A stretch of DNA of 64,000 nt from Halomarina litorea (GTDB lineage: Archaea > Halobacteriota > Halobacteria > Halobacteriales > Haloarculaceae): positions 1-64,000 of the forward strand of contig NZ_CP100450.1 of assembly GCF_024227715.1 (NCBI RefSeq). Reading direction: 5' to 3'. Position 1 is the stretch's first letter. Each line of letters opens with the position of its first letter. The notes beneath the pieces were generated by a model. The model made no database searches. It saw nothing but the letters and a program-made list of their open reading frames with translations, and was not told the origin of the DNA. A program made the translations under genes and the position numbers. Below, piece after piece: positions 1 through 10,038 of the stretch.

Positions 1-16
1 GTTTACTGCTGCTCTG

Positions 17-1198
17 TTGACTGGAGCGATCTACCCAATGCATGGCGAGAACACCAAAAGTGCAGATATTGATTGGGTCTTTGGGATTCTCATTGGGTCA
101 GCTGTATTAACAGCTGTATGGTTCCTCCCGGCTTGGGAGAACAGCTGGACGTCACTTGCAGAAACCCTCGCTCCACTTCGAGTCTCGTCTATGTTTGACC
201 GTTTGTGGCTTATAGGTCTCAGTTGGATTGCGTGCATCCCCTTGATGATCTCGACGAGTCTCGGCACTGCTACGGACAATATCGAAGAAAAATCCTCGCC
301 ATCAGAGACGGCTCAAATTGATGAACTGGATTTGTCTGCTCCCAGGGCCACAAAGCATGCTAAGCATAAAGATCCTCAGCACAGCGACGATTCAGACCAA
401 CTGCGCCCTACTCTTGATGATCTCGAGTACGATTGGAAACCCGCTCCAAATGTTGGGTATCGGGACGTCGGTGGCCAAGATGAGCTGAAGAAAGAAATTA
501 CGCGATCTGTCCTCCGACCTCTGACTCGAATCGACGAAGCCTACGAGCGGTTCAACGTCTCCCCGCCGAATGGAATTCTCCTATACGGCCCACCCGGAAC
601 CGGGAAGACCCTATTCGCCCGAGCAATCGCCGGTGAACTCGGCCATCCGTATCTCGAGCTATCTGCGGGCGATATCAAATCACGCTGGATCAACGAGTCG
701 ACCGAGCAAGTCAACCGGCTGTTCGACGAAGCCGACCAGTTCGATCGGTGCGTCATCTTCATCGACGAGATCGACGCCCTCCTCGCTGGCCGCGGAAATG
801 AGCTCCATCGCGAGCACGCCCAGGTCGTCAACGAGTTCCTCGCGCACCTGGACGACGAAGAGCCGAATTTCCTCGTGATTGCAGCGACGAACCGAGCTGA
901 CCTCCTCGACGAGGCCGCCACACGACGGGGACGCTTCGACCAGCAGTACGAAATCGGCCTCCCCGACCACGACGCTCGTGAGGCGATCTTCCGCGTCCGA
1001 CTCCGCGAACTTCCGACCGCACTCGACGAAGACGACTACCAAGAGCTAGCCGACCGTTCAGAGGAGCTCAGTAGTGCTGACATCGTGGGGATCGTCGACG
1101 ACGCCGCAATGCATGCCGCCGAGCGTGATGCAGAGGCAATCACGCTCGATGATCTTCACGAATCGTTTCCGGATCCCTCTACGGACACAAATACCTAA
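17..1198 (+). CDS. membrane-anchored AAA+ ATPase, first gene of the conjugation operon
   Basis: This is an AAA+ ATPase that probably remodels or powers a membrane complex. Two hydrophobic segments (about residues 21-39 and 63-81) are followed by an acidic linker and an AAA module with Walker A GPPGTGKT (about 191-198), Walker B VIFIDEID (about 246-253) and an RRGRFDQ arginine-finger motif. The module resembles FtsH/CDC48-type ATPases, but there is no zinc protease domain, so it is not a complete FtsH. The open frame has no stop before position 17, where the codon is TTG, so the true start may lie upstream of the window or at the ATG at 38. It lies 75 bases ahead of the VirB4-type genes and on the same strand, so a role in conjugation or plasmid maintenance is inferred. 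Confidence 0.8.
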   Translation: MTGAIYPMHGENTKSADIDWVFGILIGSAVLTAVWFLPAWENSWTSLAETLAPLRVSSMFDRLWLIGLSWIACIPLMISTSLGTATDNIEEKSSPSETAQIDELDLSAPRATKHAKHKDPQHSDDSDQLRPTLDDLEYDWKPAPNVGYRDVGGQDELKKEITRSVLRPLTRIDEAYERFNVSPPNGILLYGPPGTGKTLFARAIAGELGHPYLELSAGDIKSRWINESTEQVNRLFDEADQFDRCVIFIDEIDALLAGRGNELHREHAQVVNEFLAHLDDEEPNFLVIAATNRADLLDEAATRRGRFDQQYEIGLPDHDAREAIFRVRLRELPTALDEDDYQELADRSEELSSADIVGIVDDAAMHAAERDAEAITLDDLHESFPDPSTDTNT

Positions 1199-1233
1199 CA
1201 AATCACGAATACTATGGAAAACCGATACCCTGG

Positions 1234-1246
1234 GAAAACTATTAAC
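1234..1246 (+). promoter_or_regulatory. probable TATA/BRE promoter for the T4SS-like genes
   Basis: The 75-base gap holds a purine-rich block followed by TATTAA (1240-1245). It is centred about 31 bases before the ATG at 1274, the spacing expected for a leaderless haloarchaeal transcript. The gap is clearly more AT-rich than its neighbours. Confidence 0.4.
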
Positions 1247-1273
1247 TACCTATCTTTGTAAGGAAATAATTAC

Positions 1274-1660
1274 ATGGAGACCTTCCCCATCGCAGGCCGG
1301 ATCATCAACACGAAGTTGGTATTTGGTCTCACTGCCCGCGAAGTCGGCGAGGTCCTCATCATCCCATTCCTCGCCCTCGGCATCGCCCAGAGCCTTGGGT
1401 TCACCGGCACGCTCTTCCTGATTGCTGGCGGCATCGGTCTCACACTCGGCATCCTCATCCTCCTCGTTGCGCCCGCTGGCCAGCGACCGATCAGCTACGC
1501 CAGGGCCGCCGCAGACTACTATCTCTCATCGAACTCGTACTACAACCGCCGCACTCGAACAGAGGCAGAGACGCCTGTCATTCAGGACGTCGTCGGCGTC
1601 CGGCAGGAGGGTCTTGACGTCGAAACGATCGAAGCCGAGCAGGAGACCGAATCGAGGTGA
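1274..1660 (+). CDS. small two-helix membrane protein, PrgI/VirB3-like
   Basis: A 128-residue protein with two adjoining membrane helices (about residues 24-44 and 45-66) and a polar C-terminal tail. Size, topology and place directly before a VirB4 gene match PrgI/VirB3-type proteins, which form the inner-membrane part of type IV secretion and conjugation channels. Six bases separate it from the next gene, so it is co-transcribed. The call rests on topology and context and not on a diagnostic motif; any small membrane partner of VirB4 would look similar. Confidence 0.6.
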   Translation: METFPIAGRIINTKLVFGLTAREVGEVLIIPFLALGIAQSLGFTGTLFLIAGGIGLTLGILILLVAPAGQRPISYARAAADYYLSSNSYYNRRTRTEAETPVIQDVVGVRQEGLDVETIEAEQETESR

Positions 1661-1666
1661 CCACCC

Positions 1667-2716
1667 ATGGGCTCTGCCTCCTCCGACGAGACCACCGACG
1701 GAACCGCCGCCGACAGCGATGGGGAACACGACGGAGACGAGAGAACGAACGGGAACGCTGCATCCGATAGTTCAACCGGCCAATCGACGACGAGTGTATC
1801 GGCGGACGATTCCACCTCGCCGCCGAGTTCCGAGTCACAGAACGGTACCCAGCCGACCGCGGCGACTCAAAACGGAGCCCCCGAGTCCGACCTCGAAGTT
1901 CTCCGCGCACTCGATAAGTTCCTCGACGACATCGACGAGGACCTCCCGACTGCTCGCGAACGGGCTCGAGCTCGCGACCACTTCGACCTCGAGAATCGAC
2001 TCGGCGAGTCTACGACCACGCAGGAGAAACTCGGCTTTGACTACGTTCGTGACGACGGCATCGCCGTCGACGAGAACAGCTACATCGGACTGCTGAAAGT
2101 CCACCCCCAGAACTGGCTCTCGCTCAGCGACCAGGCGAAACGTGACACGATGAGCGCGTACATGTCGTTCCTGATGTCGCTAGAATCCAGCGTTGCGGTG
2201 CCCTGCTATCCGAAGACCTTCGACCTGACCGGCCACCTCGAACGCTTCTACACAGCCGGTGCGAGCATGGCGTCACGCGGCCAGACGCCCATCCTCCAGT
2301 ACGGACGCAAGTTCTACATCCAGTGGGCGAACACCAATATCGAAGACGAGGACCTCAAACAGCGCGATTTCTACATCGTCACGCGGGTCGACGCCGACCA
2401 AGTCCACAAGGACCTCGATACAGGAAGCGTATTGAGTCAGCTCGGAACGCTTCCGGTCATCGGGACGGTCTTTTCGGGAATCGCCGATCGAACACCACTG
2501 GGCGATTCCCACGAGGAGGCCCGCACCGAACTCTGTATCCGCGAAGTCCGGCAGCGCCAGCGCCGAATCACGAACAAACTCGGCCGGACGGACGTCTCCA
2601 TCGAACGCGTCACCGACCGCCAAGAGACGATGGAGATTCTCTATCACTACTACAACCACGTCGACCCGAAGTTCGAGAATTTCTCCCACGCGACGAAAAC
2701 GGAGGGTGAGCACTAA
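1667..2716 (+). CDS. VirB4 N-domain-like protein (split VirB4, first half)
   Basis: A 349-residue protein. The first 85 residues are low-complexity, rich in Ser, Thr, Asp and Glu. The rest has an alternating alpha/beta pattern, with no ATP-binding motif. In other T4SS ATPases such a region precedes the motor domain, so this is probably the N-terminal half of a split VirB4 or a partner that fits the channel base. Its TAA stop overlaps the ATG of the ATPase gene by one base (2716), which implies translational coupling and a stoichiometric complex. No specific Pfam family was recognised with certainty. Confidence 0.55.
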   Translation: MGSASSDETTDGTAADSDGEHDGDERTNGNAASDSSTGQSTTSVSADDSTSPPSSESQNGTQPTAATQNGAPESDLEVLRALDKFLDDIDEDLPTARERARARDHFDLENRLGESTTTQEKLGFDYVRDDGIAVDENSYIGLLKVHPQNWLSLSDQAKRDTMSAYMSFLMSLESSVAVPCYPKTFDLTGHLERFYTAGASMASRGQTPILQYGRKFYIQWANTNIEDEDLKQRDFYIVTRVDADQVHKDLDTGSVLSQLGTLPVIGTVFSGIADRTPLGDSHEEARTELCIREVRQRQRRITNKLGRTDVSIERVTDRQETMEILYHYYNHVDPKFENFSHATKTEGEH

Positions 2717-4953
2717 TGGCGGGACGATTCGACAGCCTTCGCTCGTGGCTTCCAGTGGGAAGTAGCGAGCCGAGCATCGATGACATCGACGACGAGACGT
2801 TCGACCGGGCAGCGAAGATTCTCGAAGCGAACGGGGACGACCTCACGAAGGAGAACATCCGCGAACAAGCCGAGTACCTGCTTGAGGTCGAGGATGTCGA
2901 CGAGGGTGAACTCCGACTCGGCATCGTGCAGGACGAGACCGAGAAGACGCTTGCCGACCGGGATGTCATCGCTCCTCGCCAGCTCCAGGAGGTCTCGAAC
3001 CTCTTCGAGTCGGGCTATATGGTTCGCAACGACCAGTTCGTCCGCACCCTCACCATCCACGGCTATCCCGAACGCGTTCCCCTCGGGTGGCTCGAGAACC
3101 TGTACACGACGAACGACCACGTCCGCGTTACCCAACACATCGAGCCTCGCGATACTGGGTCAGTCCTCCGCAAACTCCAGAAACGCCTCACGCAACTGCG
3201 AGCCCGTCTCCACAAGAAACACGAGAAGAACCAGACCGACACCCACGAGGCTGAGGCCGACCGCGACATGGTCAAAGACCTCATCTGGGACATCATCCTC
3301 GGGGAGACGAAACTCTTCGACTTCGCGATCTACATCGAGATCATCGCCGACACCGAGCAAGAACTCGATGACGCCACCGAACGCGTCGTCGAAACGCTTG
3401 GGGCCGCGAATGCTGAGGCAGTCACGCTCGACAAACGCCAGATCGAATCCCAGGACGCACTCGCGCCGCTGGGTAATGACCCGATCAAGGCCACCCAACT
3501 CATGCAGGAGACCGCCGTGGGGACGATGTTCCCGTTCATCGAGCCCGCCGTGGCAGACCCGGAGGGTGTCTTCTACGGGTTCGACGGGACGAATACACCC
3601 GTTCTGCTAGACCGCTACCGGCTCTCGTCGTACTCGAAAGCCATCGCGGGCAAGATGGGGTCGGGGAAGACGTTCGCCGAGAAGCACGAGATGTACCATC
3701 GCCTGATGATGGACCCCGAGATCGAAATGCTCGTGCTCGACCCGCTCGGGGACTTTGTCGACTTCGCGAACGACCTCGGCGGCCAGGTCATCCGCTTCGG
3801 TGGCCAGAACACCGTGAACCCGCTAGAAATTCGCCGTGGCATCGACGACGTCGCCGACGACCCATTCAAGAAGAAGTTCCGCTCGGTGATGGAGCTGTTC
3901 CGCACGCACTTCTCGGCGGTCGCCGACCAGTCACTGAGCAAGGAACAGGAGGGTATCCTCCGGCGGGCTGTCCGTCTCGCCTATCTCAAGTACGGAATTA
4001 CCCCCGACCCGGTGACGCACGAGAACACGAGTCCGACGATGCAGGACGTCCTCGACATCCTCCACGCGCTCACGGACGGCGACCAGCCATCTGAGTTCAT
4101 CGAACTGCATGAGGATGCAAACGAGGAGCGCGTTCGGCCGGAGATCGAACAGCTGGAGATGCGATTCAAAGAGGCCGACGAGAAGTACGCCTACCAACTC
4201 CTCCTCGGTCTCGAAGCGTTCCAGCACGGTGGCGAGAACGACAATCTGAACGGGCGAACCAACGTCGAACTCGACAACCGGCTGGTCGTCATCGACATGT
4301 CGATGTTCGCCGATACCGGCCAAGCACCGCTGTTCATGCACGTCATGTTCGACTGGATCTACCAGCGTGCCCAGAGCAGTGACCGACGTACGCAGGTCAC
4401 CATCGACGAGGCACACTACCTCCTGCGGCGAGCGGCGACGACGGACATGATCGACCTGTTCATCCGGCACAGTCGGCACTTCAACACGGCGATCACACTC
4501 ATTTCCCAGACGGTCGACGAGTTCATCGCGAAGTCCGACAAGAAATCCGAGGAGGCCGTCGAGAAGGCGCGGAACGTCTACAACCTCTGCGACATCAAGC
4601 AGATCTTCCACCACGAGTCGGTCAGCGACGCAATGATCGACTTCCACGGCCTCACACCCTCCGAGCAGAACTTCATCGCGACCGCGCAGACCGGCGAAGA
4701 CGGCGGCTACTCGGAGTGCCTACTCGCGGTGAATGACTGGACGAAGTCGCTCGCCCTCCACGTGAACGACTACGAGATCCACGTCCTCGACGACGACTTG
4801 GACCCGTGGGAGTACCTCGTCGACCAGCGATACATCGACGCTGGCGACGTCGAGTATCTCGCAGAAGAAGGCCGCGTCGACGACTACGACATCCCGGACT
4901 CACTGCTCGCTGAGGCCGGCGTCTCGACAGCACCACAAGAGGCCGATGACTGA
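2716..4953 (+). CDS. virB4: VirB4/HerA-type conjugation ATPase
   Basis: A 745-residue motor ATPase of the VirB4/TraC/HerA group that powers DNA or protein transfer at the membrane. Walker A is KMGSGKTF (about residues 312-319), followed by LVLDPLGDF (about 338) and the second acidic strand VTIDEAHYLL (about 563-572), and then an arginine-bearing motif in the ISQTVDEF region. The N-terminal 290 residues are the usual VirB4 adaptor region. It overlaps its neighbours by 1 base (5' side) and 8 bases (3' side). Length and motifs are complete, with no sign of decay. Confidence 0.9.
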   Translation: MAGRFDSLRSWLPVGSSEPSIDDIDDETFDRAAKILEANGDDLTKENIREQAEYLLEVEDVDEGELRLGIVQDETEKTLADRDVIAPRQLQEVSNLFESGYMVRNDQFVRTLTIHGYPERVPLGWLENLYTTNDHVRVTQHIEPRDTGSVLRKLQKRLTQLRARLHKKHEKNQTDTHEAEADRDMVKDLIWDIILGETKLFDFAIYIEIIADTEQELDDATERVVETLGAANAEAVTLDKRQIESQDALAPLGNDPIKATQLMQETAVGTMFPFIEPAVADPEGVFYGFDGTNTPVLLDRYRLSSYSKAIAGKMGSGKTFAEKHEMYHRLMMDPEIEMLVLDPLGDFVDFANDLGGQVIRFGGQNTVNPLEIRRGIDDVADDPFKKKFRSVMELFRTHFSAVADQSLSKEQEGILRRAVRLAYLKYGITPDPVTHENTSPTMQDVLDILHALTDGDQPSEFIELHEDANEERVRPEIEQLEMRFKEADEKYAYQLLLGLEAFQHGGENDNLNGRTNVELDNRLVVIDMSMFADTGQAPLFMHVMFDWIYQRAQSSDRRTQVTIDEAHYLLRRAATTDMIDLFIRHSRHFNTAITLISQTVDEFIAKSDKKSEEAVEKARNVYNLCDIKQIFHHESVSDAMIDFHGLTPSEQNFIATAQTGEDGGYSECLLAVNDWTKSLALHVNDYEIHVLDDDLDPWEYLVDQRYIDAGDVEYLAEEGRVDDYDIPDSLLAEAGVSTAPQEADD

Positions 4954-7900
4954 GACTCGTCGGTACGTTCGCATCGAACCAGCGCGGGAACGCGTCGACT
5001 CAGCCGATATCGTGTCCCGACTAGCTGGGTTGCGGAAGCTCCGCACCGGTTGGAAGGTCAAATACGACCCACGGAAGAGCCCGCCCACATTCGAATTTCT
5101 CGCACTTACCCAAGGCGAAGACGCGCCGGTACGGTTCTATCTCGGCGTCGACGACGAAGAGATGCTGCCGACGGTCGAATCCGAACTGCAGACTGCGTAC
5201 CCAGCCAGCTACGAGATTTACGAGGAGGCGGTCGACCTCCCTGCAGAACTCTGTCGTCCAGACACGGACGAGGAGGCTCCCCGACGCCCGACAGATGACA
5301 ACGACACAGAGGAGCAGGCGGTTTCACTCTCTGAACGCACGCCAATCGCCGCTCGCTGGAGCGGCATCGGTGAGCGGAGCCGCGACTGGATGACGCCGAT
5401 CAAGCAGTACTCGCAGGTCCAAGAGGAAGGCACCAGTTCGGGGAACCCAGCACGAGCGCCACTCGCGACGGCCGTTGAACGACTCACAGAGGCCACAGCT
5501 CCCACCGCGTTGCAAGTGTTGTTCACACGGTACAGTAGCTGGCAGAAGTTCGCTGAAGGTCGCAAAAAGCAGATCGAGACGAAACACGACGGTGCCCTCC
5601 AGTCCGCTCGAACGAGTCTGGCGGATATGGTCTATGGGGCCGACGAAGAGCGGATTCGAGACCGACGACGTGGTCGTGACCCGCCACACGTCGGTGAGAG
5701 CACCCGGCAGACGTCGAGTGCAGCCAGCGGGGAGGTCGCATCCCGACAGGCGCTCATCGATCAGAAAGGACCGTCACAGACGTTTCTCGTGAACGTCCGG
5801 ACGGTCGCCGTCCTCTCGAACGAGCCAGATGAGGCAGTCAAAGCACAGGCGGCGAACAATATCGAGACGCTGGCGAACGCATTCAATCACCTGGATGGGT
5901 ACTTCTACCATCTCGACGGGAGCCGCGTCACAAAGAGCCTGACCAACCTTCGAGACCCCGCCAAGAAAGAACTGAACCGATTGGTCAACCGTTCGTTCAA
6001 CCAGTCCTCGATGGGGAAGCGCCGGCCCCAGCTTATCCTAAACGCGGATGAACTCGCGAACTTCGTGGCGGTGCCGAGCGCACAGACACTCACCACTGAG
6101 GGCTCGCGTGGCGCTCGCGAGAAAGAGCGACTCCGCCAGCCACTACCGCTCCCGGATCCCGATCTCCTCGAGGAGTTCGCCGGAACGGGCATGACGGTGG
6201 GGCAGCCCCTCCGGAACCGGAACGAATCCTTGGACCAACCGATTCGTATTCCGCCAGACCTCCTGACGACGAGCTACATTCGGGCTGCGTCGACCGGGAG
6301 TGGGAAGTCAACAGCCGTACAGACCGAGATGCTCTCACTCCACGAACACGTCGACGGCCCGACCGTCCTCCTTGAAGGGAAGGGGGACGGGATGGCCGAG
6401 AACTATCTCCACGCCCACTACGCCAAGAACGGAAACCTGGACGACGTCTACTACTTCAACGCGCCGGAGACACTACCGGCGGTCTCGTTTTTCGATATTC
6501 GCCCCGCACTCGCGATGGGGCGTTCCCGCCAAGACGCCGTCCAGGACAAAGTTGAGCACTTCCACGAGATCATGCGGCTCATCCTCGGCGAGGAGCGTCA
6601 CGAACAGGCGTACGTCGCCAACGAGATTCTCACCTTCCTGATCAAGGCGCTGTTCGACCGGGAGTACGGCCAGGACGCGTTCAGCCTCGAGGACCTGATT
6701 CAGGCTGTGTTCCGGATGAGTCGTGACCGGACGCTGCCCGAACTCTGCGAGGCGAACTCGCATATCGAACAGTCGCTGGTGCAGAAGTGCCAGGTCGACG
6801 ACCATCAGTTCCAGCAGACGATGGGGGCCGCAGCGAATCGCCTCGACAAGATCGTCGAGCACGAGCACCTCTACCAGATGTTCACTCACGTCCCTGAGTG
6901 GGACGACGAGGCCGAGGAGTACGTCGGGAACGCCTTCGACTTCCGCGAGTTCGTCAACGACGACGCCGTCATCCTGTTCGACCTTGGTGAGTTCCGGGCT
7001 GAATCCCAGCACGCCCTGACGATGATCCTGCTGAGCAATCTCTGGGACGCCGTCCAGGGCCGTCGTGGCGGTGGGCGGTCGCTGAACGGTGGGGCTCGTC
7101 AGAGCGAGAGCGACGACGACACGATTGTGAATATGATCATCGAGGAGGCGGCAGCTGTCGCGACGTCCTCGCTGGTCTACGAGCAGTTCATCCCTCAGGG
7201 CCGAGCCTTCGGTGTGAGTCTCGGTCTGATCCTGCAGTACCCCGAACAGGTCGCGCAGTACAGCACGTCGGACCGGGCGTACACGGAGATTCTGAACAAC
7301 GTCAAGACGAAGCTCATCGGGAATATCGCGACGGACGCGAAACTCGCTGAGTCGATGGCCCACGAGAATCTCAGCACGACCGAGTTCCGCAATCGCGTGA
7401 GTCGCCTGCCAGCCGGTGAGTGGATTGCTCAGCTACCGAGTCCACAGTTCGGGCAGACGGGCCCAGCGCCGTTCTCACTTGCATCGCTGCCGATTCCCGA
7501 CGGCCACCCCGAGAGCGATGCGCCCCTGTCGGGTGACGACCGGCATCTATTCGAAGAACAGCAGATTCCACGAGTGATGCGGCGAACGCAGGACGAATGC
7601 AGTTTGCCGGGCCGGACGAATCAATTTGCCCGTGAGGAGGTTCGAGAGACGCTCGACGAGGTTGGCGATGACGCTGACGCGGAGGCGGCACCGTCGAGCG
7701 CGAGCACAGCGGGCGCTGGAGCCGCCGACGGCGGTAGCCCATCGGATGCACCATTCTTCGGCGCGAATGGCGAGAGCGACGACACAGGCGTCTCTGCAAA
7801 GGGCGAGACAGCGAGCACAGCGGACGACCCCAGTACCTCATCGAGTGACGAGCGAGATATCGGGAGTGCGCCCATGTTCGGCGCTACTGCAGACGAGCAA

Positions 7901-9148
7901 CAGGAAGCCGAGGGAAGCCAACAACTCTCGGCTGCGGGACAAGCAGCGTCAGAACACCGTGAGGAGCGCAATGAGGCTTCAGGAATCCAAACTACGAACG
8001 GCAACGAGGACACAGAGGATTCGGCGGAGACGACAAGTGGGGATTCGCTGCCCGAGCACGTGAGTTACGACGCGGACACCGAGTGCTACGTCTGCGACAT
8101 CTGTAGGTCCGAATATACTGCGTCCGAGGAGCGGAAGGCCAGTGCGTGCTGTCAATTCGCGTCTAAAGACGACGTGTTCGTGGCCGCCAAGCGCGCTCGC
8201 TCCACCGCTTCGTCGTCCAGTGAACTCTTCACTCGACTCGGAACCATCACCGAACACGCCGAATCGTACGGCATCGAGGTGACGATTCAGGACTTCGCAT
8301 CACTCGATGAATCTTCTGAGGAGTCCTCTGCTTCCAACGGAGGGTCAGAGCACCCACAAGATTCAGAGGAGAGTCAGAACCCGGATGCGTCCCACTCGAC
8401 GCGTTTCAAGGACGCAACGACGACCATCCCGGATGAGACGCTCCGCGAGGAAGGCATCACACGTGACGAGGCCGCCTTCCTCGGTCTCGTGCTGGATGCG
8501 ATGAACCACCAGGTCGAGGAGTATTCGCTGCTGGAGAGCATGACCGTGCTCAAAGAGCCATTCTCTAATCTCGACCTCGAGACGCTCAAAGAGAAGGAGT
8601 TCATCGAAGAGCATCGTTCGTTCTGGCAGACGTACTATACGGTCCTCCCCACCGGGCGACGGTTCCTTGATCGATCACTCGATACCAGCCCCGGTATCGG
8701 CGATCTCGGTGAGAAAACGCCACACAAGGCTGGCGTTGTGTTCCTCGAAGCATGGCTCACCCAGCAGAACGACGTTGCTCGTACGGCCGTCTACCATCAG
8801 CATTCAGAGGATGTCGTGTTTGACGTTGCAGGGTTCGATGCCGAGGACGACCTCGTCTGGGTAGGTGAAGTCGAAACCCCGAGCAACAATCGCGACGCGC
8901 TGCTCTCGGATTACGAGAAGCTAGCGAGCGTCGACGCGACTGCTGTCTGGGCGTGTGAAGACAAAGACCTCATTCTGGAGATCATCGAGTCGCTCACAGA
9001 TGCTGACACAGTCGATATCTCGTTGACGTCCACGCAAACCCGGACGATTAGTTCGCTCCGCGCGGCGATCAACGACCACGACCTGTCGGGGATGGACGCT
9101 CTCCATACGTTCCGGAGTCTCAAAACGGAGGTCGACCAAGATCCATGA
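4946..9148 (+). CDS. giant coupling-protein-like ATPase with zinc finger and nuclease-like tail
   Basis: A 1400-residue protein. An N-terminal region without motifs is followed by a VirD4/TraD/HerA-type motor with Walker A STGSGKST (about residues 448-455) and Walker B MIIEEAAA (about 731-738). A low-complexity acidic stretch (about 890-1040) leads to a four-Cys zinc motif CYVCDIC...CC (about 1047-1068), then a winged-helix-like region (about 1150-1240) and a C-terminal domain (about 1280-1400). That domain holds a D...GEVET pattern (about 1293-1311), as in PD-(D/E)XK nucleases. It probably brings plasmid DNA to the VirB4 channel; the tail could process DNA. No separate relaxase gene is visible in the operon. 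Confidence 0.75.
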   Translation: MTETRRYVRIEPARERVDSADIVSRLAGLRKLRTGWKVKYDPRKSPPTFEFLALTQGEDAPVRFYLGVDDEEMLPTVESELQTAYPASYEIYEEAVDLPAELCRPDTDEEAPRRPTDDNDTEEQAVSLSERTPIAARWSGIGERSRDWMTPIKQYSQVQEEGTSSGNPARAPLATAVERLTEATAPTALQVLFTRYSSWQKFAEGRKKQIETKHDGALQSARTSLADMVYGADEERIRDRRRGRDPPHVGESTRQTSSAASGEVASRQALIDQKGPSQTFLVNVRTVAVLSNEPDEAVKAQAANNIETLANAFNHLDGYFYHLDGSRVTKSLTNLRDPAKKELNRLVNRSFNQSSMGKRRPQLILNADELANFVAVPSAQTLTTEGSRGAREKERLRQPLPLPDPDLLEEFAGTGMTVGQPLRNRNESLDQPIRIPPDLLTTSYIRAASTGSGKSTAVQTEMLSLHEHVDGPTVLLEGKGDGMAENYLHAHYAKNGNLDDVYYFNAPETLPAVSFFDIRPALAMGRSRQDAVQDKVEHFHEIMRLILGEERHEQAYVANEILTFLIKALFDREYGQDAFSLEDLIQAVFRMSRDRTLPELCEANSHIEQSLVQKCQVDDHQFQQTMGAAANRLDKIVEHEHLYQMFTHVPEWDDEAEEYVGNAFDFREFVNDDAVILFDLGEFRAESQHALTMILLSNLWDAVQGRRGGGRSLNGGARQSESDDDTIVNMIIEEAAAVATSSLVYEQFIPQGRAFGVSLGLILQYPEQVAQYSTSDRAYTEILNNVKTKLIGNIATDAKLAESMAHENLSTTEFRNRVSRLPAGEWIAQLPSPQFGQTGPAPFSLASLPIPDGHPESDAPLSGDDRHLFEEQQIPRVMRRTQDECSLPGRTNQFAREEVRETLDEVGDDADAEAAPSSASTAGAGAADGGSPSDAPFFGANGESDDTGVSAKGETASTADDPSTSSSDERDIGSAPMFGATADEQQEAEGSQQLSAAGQAASEHREERNEASGIQTTNGNEDTEDSAETTSGDSLPEHVSYDADTECYVCDICRSEYTASEERKASACCQFASKDDVFVAAKRARSTASSSSELFTRLGTITEHAESYGIEVTIQDFASLDESSEESSASNGGSEHPQDSEESQNPDASHSTRFKDATTTIPDETLREEGITRDEAAFLGLVLDAMNHQVEEYSLLESMTVLKEPFSNLDLETLKEKEFIEEHRSFWQTYYTVLPTGRRFLDRSLDTSPGIGDLGEKTPHKAGVVFLEAWLTQQNDVARTAVYHQHSEDVVFDVAGFDAEDDLVWVGEVETPSNNRDALLSDYEKLASVDATAVWACEDKDLILEIIESLTDADTVDISLTSTQTRTISSLRAAINDHDLSGMDALHTFRSLKTEVDQDP

Positions 9149-10038
9149 CTGGGGAGTGGCGAGAATCGACTCGTGAAGAGCTCCACACCTACTACATAGA
9201 GACGTTTCCGAACCACCTCGACGCCCTCCCGTCATTCCTTACAGCCAGTGGCCCGAAGCAGTACGCTATCGCCTTCCGCGAGGCATACCCAATCCGGAAG
9301 CAGAACGCTCCAGATCGGTCGTTCATCCGCCGCGATACCTGGCAGACCAGCAACTCCGGCGAGCGAACCATCCAGCAGTTCGGCTCGGTGGAGGATCTCG
9401 TCGAGTTCATCCAGTACCCCGCACGCTACGACCCTGCTCAAGGGAGCAACTACGCGCTCGCAGACCCGGATCTCCTGGAACGGCCAGAACCACGCCCTGA
9501 CGCAGTCTACTACGCGCTCGATCACTGGGAGCGACCATGGGTCCTCGCGGTCGATATCGACGCGAAGGACATCGCCGCACAGCGCGCTTCCAGTGAATCA
9601 AGCGATGGGAAAGCCGACGATGTCGGGACTGAGCAGCTTCGTGCCACAGGTATCCTTGACAGCCCGCCTGAGGGATACCCCTACACGTTCGACGATATCG
9701 AGCAGGCCCTTGAGTACGGATTTGCCGTCCAGGACATCTTCGAGGACGACTTCGAAGCCGACGAGACCATGGTCGTCTACTCGGGACAGGGCTGTCACGT
9801 CTACTTGCTCGATGAGGATCGTGAACACCACTACGATGAGCAAAGTCGTGAGGTCATCAACGACCTGTTCCTCGAAGAATATGAGATTCCCATCGATCCG
9901 GTCGTCACGGCCGACCGACGCCGGGTGATGCGGCTGCCGTACTCGATACACGCCGACGTCTCGCGTGTCGTTCAGCCAATCGACGATCCGGGATTCGACT
10001 TCCGGACTGAAGCGACACCTGAGTTCCTTGAATCATGA
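9145..10038 (+). CDS. archaeo-eukaryotic primase catalytic-subunit-like protein (PriS-like)
   Basis: A 297-residue AEP-superfamily primase. The metal-binding strand reads AVDIDAKD with Asp137 and Asp139, the nucleotide-binding motif SGQGCHVYLLD lies near residues 213-223, and a basic DRRRVMRLP motif is near 255-263. The gene overlaps both neighbours by 4 bases (ATGA type), so it belongs to the same operon as the transfer ATPases and the PriL-like gene that follows. It is shorter and more divergent than chromosomal PriS. Likely role: primer synthesis on the transferred strand or at the element's own origin (inference). Confidence 0.8.
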   Translation: MTGEWRESTREELHTYYIETFPNHLDALPSFLTASGPKQYAIAFREAYPIRKQNAPDRSFIRRDTWQTSNSGERTIQQFGSVEDLVEFIQYPARYDPAQGSNYALADPDLLERPEPRPDAVYYALDHWERPWVLAVDIDAKDIAAQRASSESSDGKADDVGTEQLRATGILDSPPEGYPYTFDDIEQALEYGFAVQDIFEDDFEADETMVVYSGQGCHVYLLDEDREHHYDEQSREVINDLFLEEYEIPIDPVVTADRRRVMRLPYSIHADVSRVVQPIDDPGFDFRTEATPEFLES

